From Bradyrhizobium sp. SZCCHNS1050 (lineage in GTDB: Bacteria; Pseudomonadota; Alphaproteobacteria; Rhizobiales; Xanthobacteraceae), in the NCBI RefSeq assembly GCF_032484785.1, contig NZ_JAUETR010000002.1:62001-126000 (forward strand): a DNA stretch of 64,000 bases. The letters are read 5' to 3'. Positions 1-12,274 of the stretch are shown here, in pieces. Every line of letters starts with the position of its first letter. Within the stretch, counting starts at the first letter, position 1. The translations under genes were made by a program, and so were the position numbers. The notes beneath the pieces are model-generated. The model ran no database searches, was not told where the DNA came from, and saw only the letters and a list, made by a program, of their open reading frames with translations.

Positions 1-752
1 CCGGCTCGCGCATGCACGCCAACTACTTCCGCATCGGTGGCGTCCACCAGGACCTGCCGCCGAAGCTGATCGACGACATCGACGCATTCTGCGATCCGTT
101 CCTGAAGGTGGTCGACGATCTCGACCGGCTCCTCACCGGCAACCGCATCTTCAAGCAGCGTAACGTCGACATCGGCGTCGTGACCCTGAAGCAGGCCTGG
201 GAGTGGGGCTTCTCCGGCGTGATGGTGCGCGGCTCGGGCGCGGCCTGGGACCTGCGCAAGTCGCAGCCCTACGACGTCTATGCCGAGATGGAGTTCGACG
301 TTCCGATCGGCAAGAACGGCGACTGCTACGACCGCTATCTGATCCGCATGGAAGAGATGCGCCAGTCGGTGCGTATCATGAAGCAGTGCATCCAAAAGCT
401 GCGAGCACCGGACGGGCAGGGCCCGGTGATGATCACCGACAACAAGATCGCTCCGCCGCGCCGTGGCGAGATGAAGCGCTCGATGGAAGCGCTGATCCAC
501 CACTTCAAACTCTACACCGAGGGCGTGCACGTGCCGGCAGGCGAGATCTATGCGGCCGTCGAGGCGCCGAAGGGTGAGTTCGGCGTCTATCTCGTCGCCG
601 ACGGCACCAACAAGCCGTACAAGTGCAAGATCCGCGCTCCGGGCTTCGCGCATCTACAGGCGATGGATTTCATCTGCCGCGGCCATCTGCTCGCCGACGT
701 CTCGGCCATTCTCGGCTCGCTCGACATCGTGTTCGGAGAGGTGGACCGCTGA
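1..752 (+). CDS. nuoD: NADH-quinone oxidoreductase subunit D (5' truncated)
   Basis: The frame is open from base 3 and begins inside the gene, so the N-terminal part lies outside the window; about 249 residues remain. NuoD is the 49-kDa-type subunit of complex I, in the peripheral arm on the cytoplasmic side, where it helps form the quinone pocket with NuoB. The visible part starts in the conserved segment [17 protein letters not shown] and ends with the family-typical [12 protein letters not shown]. The stop overlaps the next start by one base (TGATG), which indicates translational coupling with the methyltransferase gene. The order nuoD, insert, nuoE, nuoF, nuoG supports the call. Confidence 0.97.
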   Translation, partial: GSRMHANYFRIGGVHQDLPPKLIDDIDAFCDPFLKVVDDLDRLLTGNRIFKQRNVDIGVVTLKQAWEWGFSGVMVRGSGAAWDLRKSQPYDVYAEMEFDVPIGKNGDCYDRYLIRMEEMRQSVRIMKQCIQKLRAPDGQGPVMITDNKIAPPRRGEMKRSMEALIHHFKLYTEGVHVPAGEIYAAVEAPKGEFGVYLVADGTNKPYKCKIRAPGFAHLQAMDFICRGHLLADVSAILGSLDIVFGEVDR

Positions 753-1711
753 TGGGCCATGCGCCGATCCAGTTCGATCGTGCTTCCGGAGCGCTCGAAG
801 GAGCGAACCTCTGGGAGCGCACGGCTGCATTGGCGCTGTCGACCGGCTCGAAGATTTCCTCGCATTTCTCGCATCGCGGCTACAACCGCTGTGCCAATCT
901 GCTGCGGCTGGCGCTGCCCGAACGCGACATCGCGGTGAAGCTCAACCCGGACGCCGTGTTCGAGTTTCCCTATGGCGACGGCTATTGGAGCAAGCTGCTC
1001 AACCGCGACTATCACTATGAGGACGAACTCGAGTTCCTGTTTCTCGGCACTGTCGATGTCGACTACACCTTCATCGACGGCGGGGCCAATTACGGCTACT
1101 GGTCGGTGCTGGTGTCGAGCACGCCCTACGGCGCGCACAAGGCGATCGCGATCGAGCCGTCCTCGGCGAACTTCGCCAAGCTCGCGAACAATGCGCAGAT
1201 CAACGGCGGCCGCTTCGAAGTGATGAAGTGCGCCATCGGCGAACGCCGCGGCGTCGCGCATCTCACCGGTACCAAGCACGAGGCCTTCAGTATCGCCGGC
1301 GACAACGCCGGCGGCGAGCAGGTGCCGGTGATGGCGCTCGACGATCTGATCGACGACGGCAAGGTCGCCGCTTCCGGCAAGTACCTGATCAAGCTCGACG
1401 TCGAGGGCGTCGAGATCGAGGCGATCAAGGGCGGGGCGCGGCTGCTCGCGACCGACAGCATGATCCTGTGCGAGGAGCACGGCCAGGATCGCAACCATAC
1501 GGTCTCGCGCTACATCCTCGATCAGACGCCGATGCAACTGATGGTCTACGACCCCGCAAGCGGCCGCCTTGAGACCGTGACAGAGCTGTCGATCCTCGAC
1601 CGGATCAAGGCGTCCGCCCACGTCGGCTATAACGTGTTCGGAACTGCAAGTGCCTTCTGGCAGAATCGCGTCGCAGCGCTCAATGCAAGTGCCGCGCGCC
1701 GCATGCAATGA
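752..1711 (+). CDS. FkbM-family SAM-dependent methyltransferase inserted in the nuo operon
   Basis: Start chosen at the ATG overlapping the nuoD stop, giving 319 residues; the frame is open further upstream but only as a shadow of nuoD. A Rossmann-type SAM motif is visible at residues 107-117 (TFIDGGANYGYW), followed by an acidic motif (AIEPSSANF) and the FkbM signature KLDVEGVEIEAIKGG. Members of this family are usually O-methyltransferases of sugars or small molecules. It is not a complex I subunit. Its position between nuoD and nuoE, with coupled translation, ties its expression to complex I. The substrate cannot be told from the sequence; methylation of a complex I component or a quinone-related molecule is only a guess. 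Confidence 0.85.
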   Translation: MGHAPIQFDRASGALEGANLWERTAALALSTGSKISSHFSHRGYNRCANLLRLALPERDIAVKLNPDAVFEFPYGDGYWSKLLNRDYHYEDELEFLFLGTVDVDYTFIDGGANYGYWSVLVSSTPYGAHKAIAIEPSSANFAKLANNAQINGGRFEVMKCAIGERRGVAHLTGTKHEAFSIAGDNAGGEQVPVMALDDLIDDGKVAASGKYLIKLDVEGVEIEAIKGGARLLATDSMILCEEHGQDRNHTVSRYILDQTPMQLMVYDPASGRLETVTELSILDRIKASAHVGYNVFGTASAFWQNRVAALNASAARRMQ

Positions 1712-1725
1712 AAGATTGAAGAGCC

Positions 1726-2337
1726 ATGTCCGTCCGCCGTCTTGCCCCGAAGGAAGTCCAGCCCGCGAGCTTTGCGTTCACGGACGAGAACCTTGCCTTC
1801 GCCAAAGCGCAGATCGCGAAATATCCGGAAGGCCGCCAGGCCTCGGCCGTGATCGCGATCCTGTGGCGCGCGCAGGAGCAGAACGAGGGCTGGGTGTCGG
1901 AGGCGGCCATCCGCGTCGTCGCCGACATGCTCGGCATGCCCTACATCCGCGTGCTCGAAGTCGCGACCTTCTACACGATGTTCCAGCTGCAGCCGGTCGG
2001 CAAGAAGGCGCATGTGCAGGTGTGCGGCACCACGCCGTGCCGTCTGCGCGGCGCCGAAGAACTGATCGAGGTCTGCAAGCATCGCATCCATCACGATCCC
2101 TTCCACCTGTCGAAGGACGGCGACTTCAGCTGGGAAGAGGTCGAGTGCCTGGGCGCCTGCGTGAACGCGCCGATGGTGCAGGTCTGGAAGGACACCTATG
2201 AGGACCTGACGCCGGAGAGCTTCGGCAAGGTGCTCGACGGCTTCGCGACCGGCAACCTGCCGACGCCGGGTCCGCAGAATGGCCGCCAGTTCTCGGCGCC
2301 GGCGGGCGGGCCGACCACGCTGAAGGAGAAGACATGA
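1726..2337 (+). CDS. nuoE: NADH-quinone oxidoreductase subunit E
   Basis: 203 residues. This is the 24-kDa-type subunit with a thioredoxin-like fold that carries the [2Fe-2S] cluster N1a and pairs with NuoF in the NADH-oxidising module. The four cluster ligands are visible as C100 and C105 (VCGTTPC) and C141 and C145 (CLGAC). The N-terminal helical part contains the conserved EVATFYTMF. The C-terminus has a Pro/Gly-rich tail beyond the core ([10 protein letters not shown] onward), which is common in rhizobial versions. The stop overlaps the start of the next small gene in an ATGA junction. Confidence 0.97.
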   Translation: MSVRRLAPKEVQPASFAFTDENLAFAKAQIAKYPEGRQASAVIAILWRAQEQNEGWVSEAAIRVVADMLGMPYIRVLEVATFYTMFQLQPVGKKAHVQVCGTTPCRLRGAEELIEVCKHRIHHDPFHLSKDGDFSWEEVECLGACVNAPMVQVWKDTYEDLTPESFGKVLDGFATGNLPTPGPQNGRQFSAPAGGPTTLKEKT

Positions 2338-2549
2338 GCCGCAATCGCACCCGCGTTGCGGCCCTGACCGAAGAGGGCGCCGCAATGAAGAACTGGCGCT
2401 ACGTGGCACTGCATACGCTCGCAGCCGCCGCTTTCATTTTCGTGCTGCAGCGGTTCGCGCTCAATGCGACGCTGGAGTCCAGTCTGCTGTGGGCCTTGGT
2501 GTTCGGCGGCTGCGCCGCCTTCATCGCCACCATGCAGTCGAACCGCTGA
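2334..2549 (+). CDS. small two-span membrane protein within the nuo operon
   Basis: 71 residues from an ATG that overlaps the nuoE stop (ATGA). The first 20 residues are polar and basic ([15 protein letters not shown]). Two hydrophobic segments follow: about residues 25-42 ([18 protein letters not shown]) and 48-66 ([19 protein letters not shown]). An alternative start at 2385 ([10 protein letters not shown]) would give 54 residues and keep both segments. I do not recognise a named family. The tight coupling to nuoE and the strong ribosome site of nuoF right after it support a real gene. It may be an accessory or assembly factor of complex I, but that is inference from location only. Confidence 0.7.
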   Translation: MSRNRTRVAALTEEGAAMKNWRYVALHTLAAAAFIFVLQRFALNATLESSLLWALVFGGCAAFIATMQSNR

Positions 2550-2571
2550 CACCCGAGGAAGCCGTCTGATC

Positions 2572-3897
<1,326 letters not shown>

Positions 3898-3996
3898 GTG
3901 ATGGCGGCCCGGTTCGCCAGCAACGTTTTCCCCGCGCTCGCGCCCTCACGGTGCGCAGCGGCGCGGTGGTCCGTGGTTTGAGAGAGATGTGAGGCA

Positions 3997-6066
3997 ATGA
4001 CCAAGATCATCATCGATGGCAAAGAGATCGATGTGCCGCCGGAGTACACGCTGTTGCAGGCGTGCGAGGCGGCGGGCGCCGAGATCCCGCGCTTCTGCTA
4101 TCATGAGCGGCTGTCGATCGCCGGCAACTGCCGGATGTGCCTCGTCGAGGTGAAGGGCGGACCGAAACCGGTCGCGAGCTGCGCCTGGGGCGTGCGCGAC
4201 TGCCGGCCGGGCCCGAAGGGCGAGCCGCCGGAGATCTCGACGCGGTCGCCGATGGTCAAGAAGGCGCGCGAAGGCGTGATGGAATTCCTTCTGATCAACC
4301 ATCCGCTGGACTGCCCGATCTGCGACCAGGGCGGCGAGTGTGACCTGCAGGACCAGGCGATGGGCTATGGTGTGGACACCAGCCGCTTCGCCGAGAACAA
4401 GCGCGCCGTCGAGGACAAGTATCTCGGCGCATTGGTCAAGACCTCGATGAACCGCTGCATCCAGTGCACGCGTTGCGTCCGCTTCTCGGCGGAAGTCTGC
4501 GGCGTGCCGGAAATGGGCGCGATCGGCCGTGGCGAGGACATGGAGATCACGACGTATCTCGAGCAGGCGCTGAGTTCGGAGCTGCAGGGCAATCTGGTCG
4601 ACATCTGCCCGGTCGGTGCGCTGACCTCGAAGCCCTACGCTTTCGCCGCACGCCCCTGGGAGCTCGGCAAGACGCAGTCGATCGACGTCATGGATGGCGT
4701 GGGCTCGGCGATCCGTGTCGACACCCGCGGCCGCGAGGTGATGCGCATCCTGCCGCGCATCAACGATGCCGTGAACGAGGAGTGGATCTCCGACAAGACC
4801 CGCCATGTCGTCGACGGCCTGCGCACGCAGCGGCTCGATCGTCCCTACGTTCGCGAGGATGGCAAGCTGCGCGCCGCCTCCTGGCCGGAGGCGTTCAAGG
4901 CGATTGCCACCAAGCTGTCGCGCATCGACGGCAAGCGCATCGGCGCGATCGCCGGCGATCTCGCCGCGGTCGAAGAGATGTTCGCGCTCAAGGATCTGCT
5001 CGCCAAGCTCGGCTCGACCAACGTCGCGGTGCAAGGCGGTGACAGCTTCGATGCCAAGCTCGGCCGTGCGTCCTATCTGTTCAATCCGACCATCGCGGGT
5101 ATCGAGCAGGCCGACGCGATCCTGATCATTGGCGCCAATCCGCGCAAGGAAGCGGCCGTGCTCAACGCCCGCATCCGCAAGCGCTGGCGCTCGGGCCAGC
5201 TCAAGGTCGGCGTGGTCGGTCCCAAGGCCGACCTGACCTATGCCTATGAGCACATCGGCGCGGGCACGGACTCGCTGAGCGACGTCGCCGCCGGCAAGCA
5301 CTCGTTTGCGACCACCTTCCGCAACGCCAAGAACCCGATCGTGCTGGTCGGCGCCGGCGCCGCCGCGCGCCACGATGGCGGCGCGATCCTGTCGCTGGCC
5401 GCCAAGATCGTGATGGACGTCAACGCCGTGCGCGACGACTGGAACGGCTTTGCCGTGCTGCACGACACCGCCTCGCGGGTCGGCGCCCTCGACATCGGCT
5501 TCAACGGAACCGGCCTCACGGCTGCGCAGATGACGACGTTCGGCACCATGGACGTGATGTTCCTGCTCGGCGCCGACGAGGTCGATGTGCCCGAGGGCGT
5601 TTTCGTCGTCTACATCGGTACCCATGGCGACCGCGGTGCCCATCGTGCCGATGTCATCCTGCCGGGGGCTGCCTACACCGAGAAGTCCGGGCTCTACGTC
5701 AACACCGAGGGCCGGGTGCAGATGACGGGCCGGGCGTCATTCCCGCCGGGCGAGGCACGCGAGGACTGGGCGATCATCCGGGCGCTGTCCGACGTGCTCG
5801 GCAGGAAGCTCGGCTACGACTCGCTGGCCGCGCTGCGCGTTGCGATCATCAAGGCCGTGCCGCATCTTGGCCGCGTCGACCAGATCGAGGCGGGCAAGAT
5901 CGCCGACATCAAGACCCTGGCTGGCAAGGGCGGCAACCTCGAGAAGGCACCGTTCAAGCCGCTGATCGACGACTTCTATCTCACCAATCCGATCGCGCGC
6001 GCATCGGCGGTCATGGCGGAATGTTCCCGTCTGGCTTCCGGGCAGATGCTGACGGCAGCGGAGTGA
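3997..6066 (+). CDS. nuoG: NADH-quinone oxidoreductase subunit G
   Basis: 689 residues, the 75-kDa-type iron-sulfur subunit that carries electrons from NuoE/F toward NuoB. The N-terminal ferredoxin-like domain has C34, C45, C48 and C62 for the [2Fe-2S] cluster. H102, C106, C109 and C115 ([14 protein letters not shown]) form the His-ligated [4Fe-4S] site. C154, C157, C160 and C204 form the next [4Fe-4S] site. The rest is the molybdopterin-oxidoreductase-like domain that has lost its cofactor in this family. GAGG at 3991-3994 lies just upstream of the ATG. No extra cluster N7 motif is evident. Confidence 0.98.
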   Translation: MTKIIIDGKEIDVPPEYTLLQACEAAGAEIPRFCYHERLSIAGNCRMCLVEVKGGPKPVASCAWGVRDCRPGPKGEPPEISTRSPMVKKAREGVMEFLLINHPLDCPICDQGGECDLQDQAMGYGVDTSRFAENKRAVEDKYLGALVKTSMNRCIQCTRCVRFSAEVCGVPEMGAIGRGEDMEITTYLEQALSSELQGNLVDICPVGALTSKPYAFAARPWELGKTQSIDVMDGVGSAIRVDTRGREVMRILPRINDAVNEEWISDKTRHVVDGLRTQRLDRPYVREDGKLRAASWPEAFKAIATKLSRIDGKRIGAIAGDLAAVEEMFALKDLLAKLGSTNVAVQGGDSFDAKLGRASYLFNPTIAGIEQADAILIIGANPRKEAAVLNARIRKRWRSGQLKVGVVGPKADLTYAYEHIGAGTDSLSDVAAGKHSFATTFRNAKNPIVLVGAGAAARHDGGAILSLAAKIVMDVNAVRDDWNGFAVLHDTASRVGALDIGFNGTGLTAAQMTTFGTMDVMFLLGADEVDVPEGVFVVYIGTHGDRGAHRADVILPGAAYTEKSGLYVNTEGRVQMTGRASFPPGEAREDWAIIRALSDVLGRKLGYDSLAALRVAIIKAVPHLGRVDQIEAGKIADIKTLAGKGGNLEKAPFKPLIDDFYLTNPIARASAVMAECSRLASGQMLTAAE

Positions 6067-6076
6067 GCGTGACCTG

Positions 6077-7147
6077 ATGGCTGATTTCTTCGCAAGCTCG
6101 TTCTGGACCGGCTTCCTCTGGCCGCTGATCATCATGGTCGCGCAGAGCGTCCTGCTGCTCGTCGTCCTGCTGGTCGCGATCGCCTACATCCTGCTGGCCG
6201 ACCGGAAGATCTGGGCGGCGGTGCAGATCCGCCGGGGTCCCAACGTGGTCGGGCCCTGGGGCCTGTTCCAGTCGTTCGCAGACCTGCTGAAGTTCGTGCT
6301 CAAGGAGCCGATCATTCCGGCCGGCGCCAACAAGGGCGTGTTCCTGCTGGCACCGCTGGTCTCCTGCGTGCTGGCGCTGGCGGCCTGGGCGGTGATTCCG
6401 ACCAATCTCGGCTGGGCGATCGCCGACATCAATGTCGGCATTCTCTTCATCTTCGCGATCTCGTCACTGTCGATCTACGGCATCATCATGGCCGGCTGGT
6501 CGTCGAACTCGAAGTATCCGTTCCTGGCGGCGCTGCGCTCGGCGGCGCAGATGGTGTCCTACGAGGTCTCGATCGGCTTCGTCATCATCACCGTGCTGCT
6601 CTGCGCCGGCACCTTGAACCTGTCGGCGGTGGTCGAGGCGCAGCATGCCCGCGGGCTTGCGAGCCTGATCGGCCTGCCGCAGCTGACGATCCTGAACTGG
6701 TACGTCTGGCCGCTGTTCCCGATGTTCGTGGTGTTCTACGTCTCGGCGCTGGCCGAGACCAACCGTCCGCCCTTCGATCTCGTCGAGGCGGAATCGGAGC
6801 TCGTTGCCGGCTTCATGGTGGAATACGGCTCGACGCCGTATCTCCTGTTCATGCTCGGCGAGTATGTCGCGATCACCACGATGTGCGCGCTGGCGACGAT
6901 CCTGTTTCTGGGCGGCTGGCTGCCGCCGATCGACCTGCCGCCGTTCAACTGGGTGCCGGGCGTCATCTGGTTCTCGCTCAAGCTGTTCTTCATGTTCTTC
7001 CTGATCGCGATGGCGAAAGCGATCGTGCCGCGCTACCGCTACGACCAGTTGATGCGACTGGGCTGGAAAGTGTTCCTGCCGCTGTCGCTGGCCATGGTGG
7101 TCATCGTCGCAGGCGTGCTGCACTTCGCCGGCATCGCGCCGAAATGA
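6077..7147 (+). CDS. nuoH: NADH-quinone oxidoreductase subunit H
   Basis: 356 residues, strongly hydrophobic with about eight or nine membrane spans. NuoH joins the peripheral and membrane arms and forms the quinone entry chamber. The conserved cytoplasmic loops are visible: the [19 protein letters not shown] segment near the N-terminus and the acidic loop [20 protein letters not shown], whose carboxylates are involved in coupling. It starts 10 bases after nuoG and is followed 7 bases later by nuoI. Confidence 0.98.
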   Translation: MADFFASSFWTGFLWPLIIMVAQSVLLLVVLLVAIAYILLADRKIWAAVQIRRGPNVVGPWGLFQSFADLLKFVLKEPIIPAGANKGVFLLAPLVSCVLALAAWAVIPTNLGWAIADINVGILFIFAISSLSIYGIIMAGWSSNSKYPFLAALRSAAQMVSYEVSIGFVIITVLLCAGTLNLSAVVEAQHARGLASLIGLPQLTILNWYVWPLFPMFVVFYVSALAETNRPPFDLVEAESELVAGFMVEYGSTPYLLFMLGEYVAITTMCALATILFLGGWLPPIDLPPFNWVPGVIWFSLKLFFMFFLIAMAKAIVPRYRYDQLMRLGWKVFLPLSLAMVVIVAGVLHFAGIAPK

Positions 7148-7154
7148 GGCTGTC

Positions 7155-7643
7155 ATGAACATTTCCGCCACCGCACGGTCGCTGCTGCTGCAGGAGTTCG
7201 TCTCCGCATTCTTCCTCGCGATGCGCTACTTCTTCCAGCCGAAGCCGACCCTGAACTATCCGTTCGAGAAGGGCCCGATCTCGCCGCGCTTCCGCGGCGA
7301 GCACGCGTTGCGGCGCTATCCCAATGGCGAAGAGCGCTGCATCGCCTGCAAGCTGTGCGAGGCGGTCTGTCCCGCGCAGGCGATCACGATCGAGGCCGGT
7401 CCGCGCCGCAACGACGGCACCCGTCGCACGGTGCGCTACGACATCGACATGGTGAAGTGCATCTATTGCGGCCTGTGCCAGGAAGCCTGTCCGGTCGACG
7501 CCATCGTCGAAGGACCGAACTTCGAGTTCGCGACCGAGACCCGCGAGGAGCTGTATTATGACAAGGCCAAGCTGCTCGCGAATGGCGACCGCTGGGAGCG
7601 CGAGATCTCCAAAGCCATCGCGCTCGACGCGCCGTACCGCTGA
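7155..7643 (+). CDS. nuoI: NADH-quinone oxidoreductase subunit I
   Basis: 162 residues. This is the 8Fe ferredoxin-like subunit carrying clusters N6a and N6b, which deliver electrons to NuoB. Two complete ferredoxin motifs are visible: C62, C65, C68 and C72 ([12 protein letters not shown]), and C102, C105, C108 and C112 ([12 protein letters not shown]). An amphipathic N-terminal helix precedes them. Length and motifs match the family exactly. Confidence 0.98.
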   Translation: MNISATARSLLLQEFVSAFFLAMRYFFQPKPTLNYPFEKGPISPRFRGEHALRRYPNGEERCIACKLCEAVCPAQAITIEAGPRRNDGTRRTVRYDIDMVKCIYCGLCQEACPVDAIVEGPNFEFATETREELYYDKAKLLANGDRWEREISKAIALDAPYR

Positions 7644-7652
7644 GGCCGTCCG

Positions 7653-8291
7653 ATGATCCTTCCTGCGCTCTTCTTCTATCTCTTCGCGGCGGTCTGCGTG
7701 GCCTCGGCCGTGATGGTGATCGTCTCGAAGAACCCCGTTCACTCGGTGCTCTATCTGATCCTCGCCTTCGTCAACGCCTCCGGCCTGTTCGTGCTGATGG
7801 GCGCCGAATTCCTGGCGATGATCCTCGTGGTCGTCTACGTCGGTGCGGTCGCGGTGCTGTTTCTGTTCGTGATCATGATGCTCGATGTCGACTTCACGGA
7901 GCTGCGCGAGGGCTTCCTGCAGTACATGCCGATCGGACTGGTCATCGGCGGCATCTTCCTGTTCGAGCTGCTGCTGACGGTGTCCTACTGGGTCATCAAC
8001 CCGACGACGCCGAAGGCGATCACCGCGGCGATCCCGACCAACGTCACCAATACCGAGGCGCTCGGCCTCGTGCTCTATACGAAGTACATCCATTACTTCC
8101 AGCTCTCCGGCATGATCCTGCTGGTGGCGATGATCGGCGCGATCGTGCTGACGCTGCGCCACAAGGCGAGCGTCAAGCGCCAGGACATCAACGTCCAGAA
8201 CGCGCGCACGCCGGAGATGGCGATGGCGGTCCGCAAGGTCGCGGTCGGGCAGGGGCTGCAGGACACGGACGCGGCGGAGTGGGTGAAATGA
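7653..8291 (+). CDS. nuoJ: NADH-quinone oxidoreductase subunit J
   Basis: 212 residues with about five membrane spans in the N-terminal 170 residues and a short hydrophilic tail. NuoJ sits in the membrane arm between NuoH and the antiporter-like subunits. The family segment [20 protein letters not shown] and the pi-bulge-containing third span ([21 protein letters not shown]) are present. The stop overlaps the nuoK start (ATGA). Confidence 0.97.
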   Translation: MILPALFFYLFAAVCVASAVMVIVSKNPVHSVLYLILAFVNASGLFVLMGAEFLAMILVVVYVGAVAVLFLFVIMMLDVDFTELREGFLQYMPIGLVIGGIFLFELLLTVSYWVINPTTPKAITAAIPTNVTNTEALGLVLYTKYIHYFQLSGMILLVAMIGAIVLTLRHKASVKRQDINVQNARTPEMAMAVRKVAVGQGLQDTDAAEWVK

Positions 8292-8596
8292 CCATCGGAT
8301 TGGGGCACTATCTCGCCGTCGCGGCCATGCTGTTCACGCTCGGCATCCTCGGCATCTTCCTGAACCGCAAGAACATCATCGTCATCTTGATGTCGGTCGA
8401 GCTGATCCTGCTCGCGGTGAACATCAATCTGGTGGCGTTCTCGACATTCCTGGGCGACATCGTCGGGCAGGTGTTCGCGCTGCTGGTTTTGACAGTTGCG
8501 GCGGCGGAAGCCGCGATCGGCCTTGCCGTGCTGGTGGTCTACTTCCGCAACCGCGGCTCGATTGCGGTCGAAGACGTCAATATGATGAAGGGCTAA
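8288..8596 (+). CDS. nuoK: NADH-quinone oxidoreductase subunit K
   Basis: Start set at ATG 8288, inside the nuoJ stop (ATGA), giving 102 residues, the usual NuoK length; an upstream in-frame GTG at 8279 would add three residues that do not belong to the family. Three membrane spans are visible. The conserved glutamates of the proton path lie in spans two ([17 protein letters not shown]) and three ([17 protein letters not shown]). Homologous to MrpC of Na+/H+ antiporters. Confidence 0.97.
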   Translation: MTIGLGHYLAVAAMLFTLGILGIFLNRKNIIVILMSVELILLAVNINLVAFSTFLGDIVGQVFALLVLTVAAAEAAIGLAVLVVYFRNRGSIAVEDVNMMKG

Positions 8597-8661
8597 GGGC
8601 GCATGATCCGCACAGATGGGGGCCGGCTCGCCGGCAAGGTCATGCGTAAGGGAACGGGCGA

Positions 8662-10740
8662 ATGATCCAGGCCATTGTCTTTCTGCCGCTGCTGGGCGCG
8701 ATCCTGGCCGGCCTGATCGCGCTGCTCGGCGCGCATGCGCGCCATCCGAGCGGTGATACGGTCGAGCATCATCACGACGACGGTCATCACCACGGCGCCG
8801 CCGACGCTCACGCTCACGCGCATGACGATCACGGCCACGGACACGACGACCATCATGTCGCCGAGCCGCCGGCCTCCGGCACTTGGGCGGCGCAGGTGAT
8901 CACGACGGCGCTGCTGTTCGTGTCGGCCGGCCTGTCCTGGGCGATGCTGATCAGCGTCGGCTTCATGCACCACGAGGCGGGCGTGAAGGAGCTGTTGCCC
9001 TGGATCAATTCCGGCGAGCTGCAGGTGTCCTGGGCGCTGCGCGTCGACACGCTCACGGCGGTGATGCTGGTCGTTGTGACCAGCGTGTCCTCGCTCGTCC
9101 ACCTCTATTCGATCGGCTATATGGACGAGGATCCGAACCGTCCGCGCTTCTTCGCTTATCTGTCGCTGTTCACCTTCGCGATGCTGATGCTGGTGACCGC
9201 GAACAACCTCGTGCAACTGTTCTTCGGCTGGGAGGGCGTCGGTCTGGCGAGCTACCTGCTGATCGGCTTCTGGTTCCAGAAGCCGTCGGCCAACGCTGCC
9301 GCCATCAAGGCCTTCGTCGTCAACCGCGTCGGCGATTTCGGCTTCGCGCTCGGCATCTTCGCCGTGTTCCTGCTGGCGAAGTCGACCGACTTCGAGACCA
9401 TCTTCGCCGCCGCGCCGAGCTTTGCCGGCAAGACGATCAACTTCCTCGGCTGGCATGCCGACGCGCTGACCCTGACCTGCCTGCTGCTGTTCATGGGCGC
9501 CATGGGCAAGTCGGCGCAGTTCCTGCTGCACACCTGGCTGCCGGACGCGATGGAAGGTCCGACCCCGGTCTCGGCGCTGATCCATGCCGCGACCATGGTC
9601 ACTGCCGGCGTCTTCATGGTCGCGCGCCTGTCGCCGCTGTTCGAGCTCGCCCCGAACGCCCAGGCCGTCGTGATGTTCTTCGGCGCGACCACGGCGTTCT
9701 TCGCAGCGACCGTCGGCCTCGTGCAGAACGACATCAAGCGCATCGTCGCCTACTCGACCTGCTCGCAGCTCGGCTACATGTTCGTGGCGATGGGAGCAGG
9801 GGCCTACTCGGTCGGCATGTTCCATCTGTTCACGCATGCCTTCTTCAAGGCGCTGCTGTTCTTGGGCTCTGGCTCGGTGATCTACGCGATGCATCACGAG
9901 CAGGACATCCGCAACATGGGCGGCCTGTGGCGCAAGATCCCATACACCTTCGCGGTGATGACGGTCGGCACCCTGGCGCTCACCGGCTTCCCCGGCTTCG
10001 CAGGCTTCTTCTCCAAGGATGCGATCATCGAGGCGGCGTACGCAGCGCACAATCCGTTCGCGACCTACGCGTATTTCCTCACCATTGTCGCCGCCGGCCT
10101 GACCTCGTTCTATTCCTGGCGCCTGGTGTTCAAGACCTTCTTCGGCACGCCGCACGATCAGCACCATTATGATGCCGCACATGAGAGCCCGATCTGGATG
10201 CTGATCCCGATCGGCGTGCTCGCGGCAGGCTCGATCCTGGCCGGCCTCCCGTTCAAGGGCGTGTTCACCGATCCCCATGGCGTCGAGCACTTCTTCGGCG
10301 AGTCGCTGAAGATGAACCCGCACATTCTCGAAGACATGGAGCACATGCCGGCCTGGCTCGCTCAGCTTCCCTTCGTCATGATGGTGCTGGGATTTGTGGT
10401 CTCCTACATCTTCTACGTCAGACGTCCGGACATCCCGGAGGAGCTCGCCGCGCAGCAGCCGCTGCTCTACAAGTTCCTGCTCAACAAGTGGTACTTCGAC
10501 GAGCTGTATGACGTGATCTTCGTCCGTCCGGCGAAGTGGCTTGGCCGCTTCCTCTGGAAGAAAGGCGACGGCTTCGTCATCGACGGCTTCGGTCCGGACG
10601 GTGTCTCGGCGCGGGTGCTCGACATCACGCGCAACGTCGTCAAGATCCAGACCGGGTACCTCTATCATTACGCCTTTGCCATGCTGATCGGCGTCGCCGG
10701 CCTGATCACCTGGTTCATGTTCATGGGGGGCCAGCAATGA
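8662..10740 (+). CDS. nuoL: NADH-quinone oxidoreductase subunit L with a histidine-rich insertion
   Basis: 692 residues. NuoL is the most distal antiporter-like subunit and carries the long lateral helix at its C-terminus. The core motifs are present, including the [20 protein letters not shown] span, [20 protein letters not shown] and the [18 protein letters not shown] span. Unusual feature: between the first hydrophobic segment (residues 1-22) and the next (from about residue 76) lies a soluble stretch very rich in histidine and aspartate, with 16 histidines between H25 and H65. The gene ends in an ATGA overlap with nuoM. 65 bases separate it from nuoK. Confidence 0.97.
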   Translation: MIQAIVFLPLLGAILAGLIALLGAHARHPSGDTVEHHHDDGHHHGAADAHAHAHDDHGHGHDDHHVAEPPASGTWAAQVITTALLFVSAGLSWAMLISVGFMHHEAGVKELLPWINSGELQVSWALRVDTLTAVMLVVVTSVSSLVHLYSIGYMDEDPNRPRFFAYLSLFTFAMLMLVTANNLVQLFFGWEGVGLASYLLIGFWFQKPSANAAAIKAFVVNRVGDFGFALGIFAVFLLAKSTDFETIFAAAPSFAGKTINFLGWHADALTLTCLLLFMGAMGKSAQFLLHTWLPDAMEGPTPVSALIHAATMVTAGVFMVARLSPLFELAPNAQAVVMFFGATTAFFAATVGLVQNDIKRIVAYSTCSQLGYMFVAMGAGAYSVGMFHLFTHAFFKALLFLGSGSVIYAMHHEQDIRNMGGLWRKIPYTFAVMTVGTLALTGFPGFAGFFSKDAIIEAAYAAHNPFATYAYFLTIVAAGLTSFYSWRLVFKTFFGTPHDQHHYDAAHESPIWMLIPIGVLAAGSILAGLPFKGVFTDPHGVEHFFGESLKMNPHILEDMEHMPAWLAQLPFVMMVLGFVVSYIFYVRRPDIPEELAAQQPLLYKFLLNKWYFDELYDVIFVRPAKWLGRFLWKKGDGFVIDGFGPDGVSARVLDITRNVVKIQTGYLYHYAFAMLIGVAGLITWFMFMGGQQ

Positions 10741-12245
10741 CCACCTGGCCAATTCTCTCCGTCGTCACCTTCCTGCCGATCGTCGGTGCGCTGCTGATCT
10801 ATCTGGTCCGCGGCGACGACGAGGCGGCTAGGCGCAATGCGCGCTGGATCGCGCTGTGGACCACGCTGATCACGTTCGCGGTGTCGGTGATCCTGGTACT
10901 GCGCTTCGATCCCGCCCAGACCGACTTCCAATTCGTCGAGAAGTCGAACTGGCTGGCGGCCGGCATCAGCTACCACATGGGCGTCGACGGCATTTCGCTG
11001 CCGTTCGTGATCCTGACCACCGCTTTGATGCCGTTCTGCATCGTCGCGAGCTGGAAGTCGGTGACCAACCGGCTGCGCGAATACATGATGGCGTTCCTGA
11101 TCCTGGAAACGCTGATGGTCGGCACGTTCTCGGCGCTCGACCTCGTGCTGTTCTATTTGTTCTTCGAGGGCGGCCTGATTCCGATGTTCCTGATCATCGG
11201 GGTCTGGGGCGGTCCGCGCCGGGTCTACGCCTCGTTCAAGTTCTTCCTCTACACGCTGCTCGGCTCGGTGCTGATGCTGCTCGCTATCATGGCGCTGTAC
11301 TGGAACGCCGGCACGACCGACATTCCGACCTTGATGCATACGGCGGTGCCGCGGTCCTTGCAGACCTGGGCGTGGCTGGCGTTCTTCGCCTCCTTTGCGG
11401 TGAAGATGCCGATGTGGCCGGTGCACACCTGGCTGCCGGACGCGCACGTCGAGGCGCCGACCGCGGGCTCGGTGATCCTGGCCGCGATCCTCTTGAAGAT
11501 GGGTGGCTACGGCTTCCTGCGCTTCTCGCTGCCGATGTTCCCGCTGGCCTCGCACGACTTCGCGCCGCTGGTGTTCACGCTCTCGGCGATCGCGATCATC
11601 TACACCTCGCTGGTCGCGCTGATGCAGGAGGACATCAAGAAGCTGATCGCCTACTCATCGGTGGCGCATATGGGCTTCGTCACCATGGGCATCTTCGCGG
11701 GCACCATGCAGGGTGTCGCCGGAGGCGTGTTCCAGATGATTTCGCACGGTATCGTCTCGGGCGCGCTGTTCCTTTGCGTCGGCGTGGTCTATGACCGCAT
11801 GCATACCCGCGAGATCGCGGCCTACGGCGGCCTCGTGAACCGGATGCCGGTCTACGCGCTGGTGTTCATGGTGTTCACGATGGCCAATGTCGGCCTGCCC
11901 GGCACGTCCGGCTTCGTCGGCGAGTTCATGACTCTGCTCGGCACTTTCAAGGTGTCGATCCCGACCGCGTTCTTCGCGACATCAGGCGTCATCCTCTCGG
12001 CGGCCTACGCGTTGTGGCTTTACCGCAAGGTGGTGTTCGGTGCGCTGACCAAGCCGTCGCTCGCCAGCATCAAGGATCTCACCCTGCGTGAGGGCGTGAT
12101 CCTGTTTCCGCTGGTGGCGCTGACCATCCTGTTCGGCGTTTATCCGAAGCCGATCCTCGACATGTCGGCGGCGTCGGTGCAGCAGCTCGTCAACAACTAC
12201 AATACCGCCGTGACGGCCGTGAAGGCCGCCGCGCTGCTCCAATGA
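10737..12245 (+). CDS. nuoM: NADH-quinone oxidoreductase subunit M
   Basis: Start set at ATG 10737, overlapping the nuoL stop (ATGA); the open frame reaches further back but only as a shadow of nuoL. 502 residues with about 14 spans. It is an antiporter-like proton channel subunit of the membrane arm. Family segments seen: [17 protein letters not shown], the glutamate-containing [40 protein letters not shown] with its conserved lysine and histidine, and [19 protein letters not shown]. Confidence 0.98.
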   Translation: MTTWPILSVVTFLPIVGALLIYLVRGDDEAARRNARWIALWTTLITFAVSVILVLRFDPAQTDFQFVEKSNWLAAGISYHMGVDGISLPFVILTTALMPFCIVASWKSVTNRLREYMMAFLILETLMVGTFSALDLVLFYLFFEGGLIPMFLIIGVWGGPRRVYASFKFFLYTLLGSVLMLLAIMALYWNAGTTDIPTLMHTAVPRSLQTWAWLAFFASFAVKMPMWPVHTWLPDAHVEAPTAGSVILAAILLKMGGYGFLRFSLPMFPLASHDFAPLVFTLSAIAIIYTSLVALMQEDIKKLIAYSSVAHMGFVTMGIFAGTMQGVAGGVFQMISHGIVSGALFLCVGVVYDRMHTREIAAYGGLVNRMPVYALVFMVFTMANVGLPGTSGFVGEFMTLLGTFKVSIPTAFFATSGVILSAAYALWLYRKVVFGALTKPSLASIKDLTLREGVILFPLVALTILFGVYPKPILDMSAASVQQLVNNYNTAVTAVKAAALLQ

Positions 12246-12274
12246 TGAGACCTTGAGGGGTCGGGACACAGACG

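Noticed and set aside
8593..10752. A 719-codon minus-strand frame with His/Glu/Arg-rich product
   Set aside because: It is the antisense shadow of nuoL; nuoL has all expected motifs.
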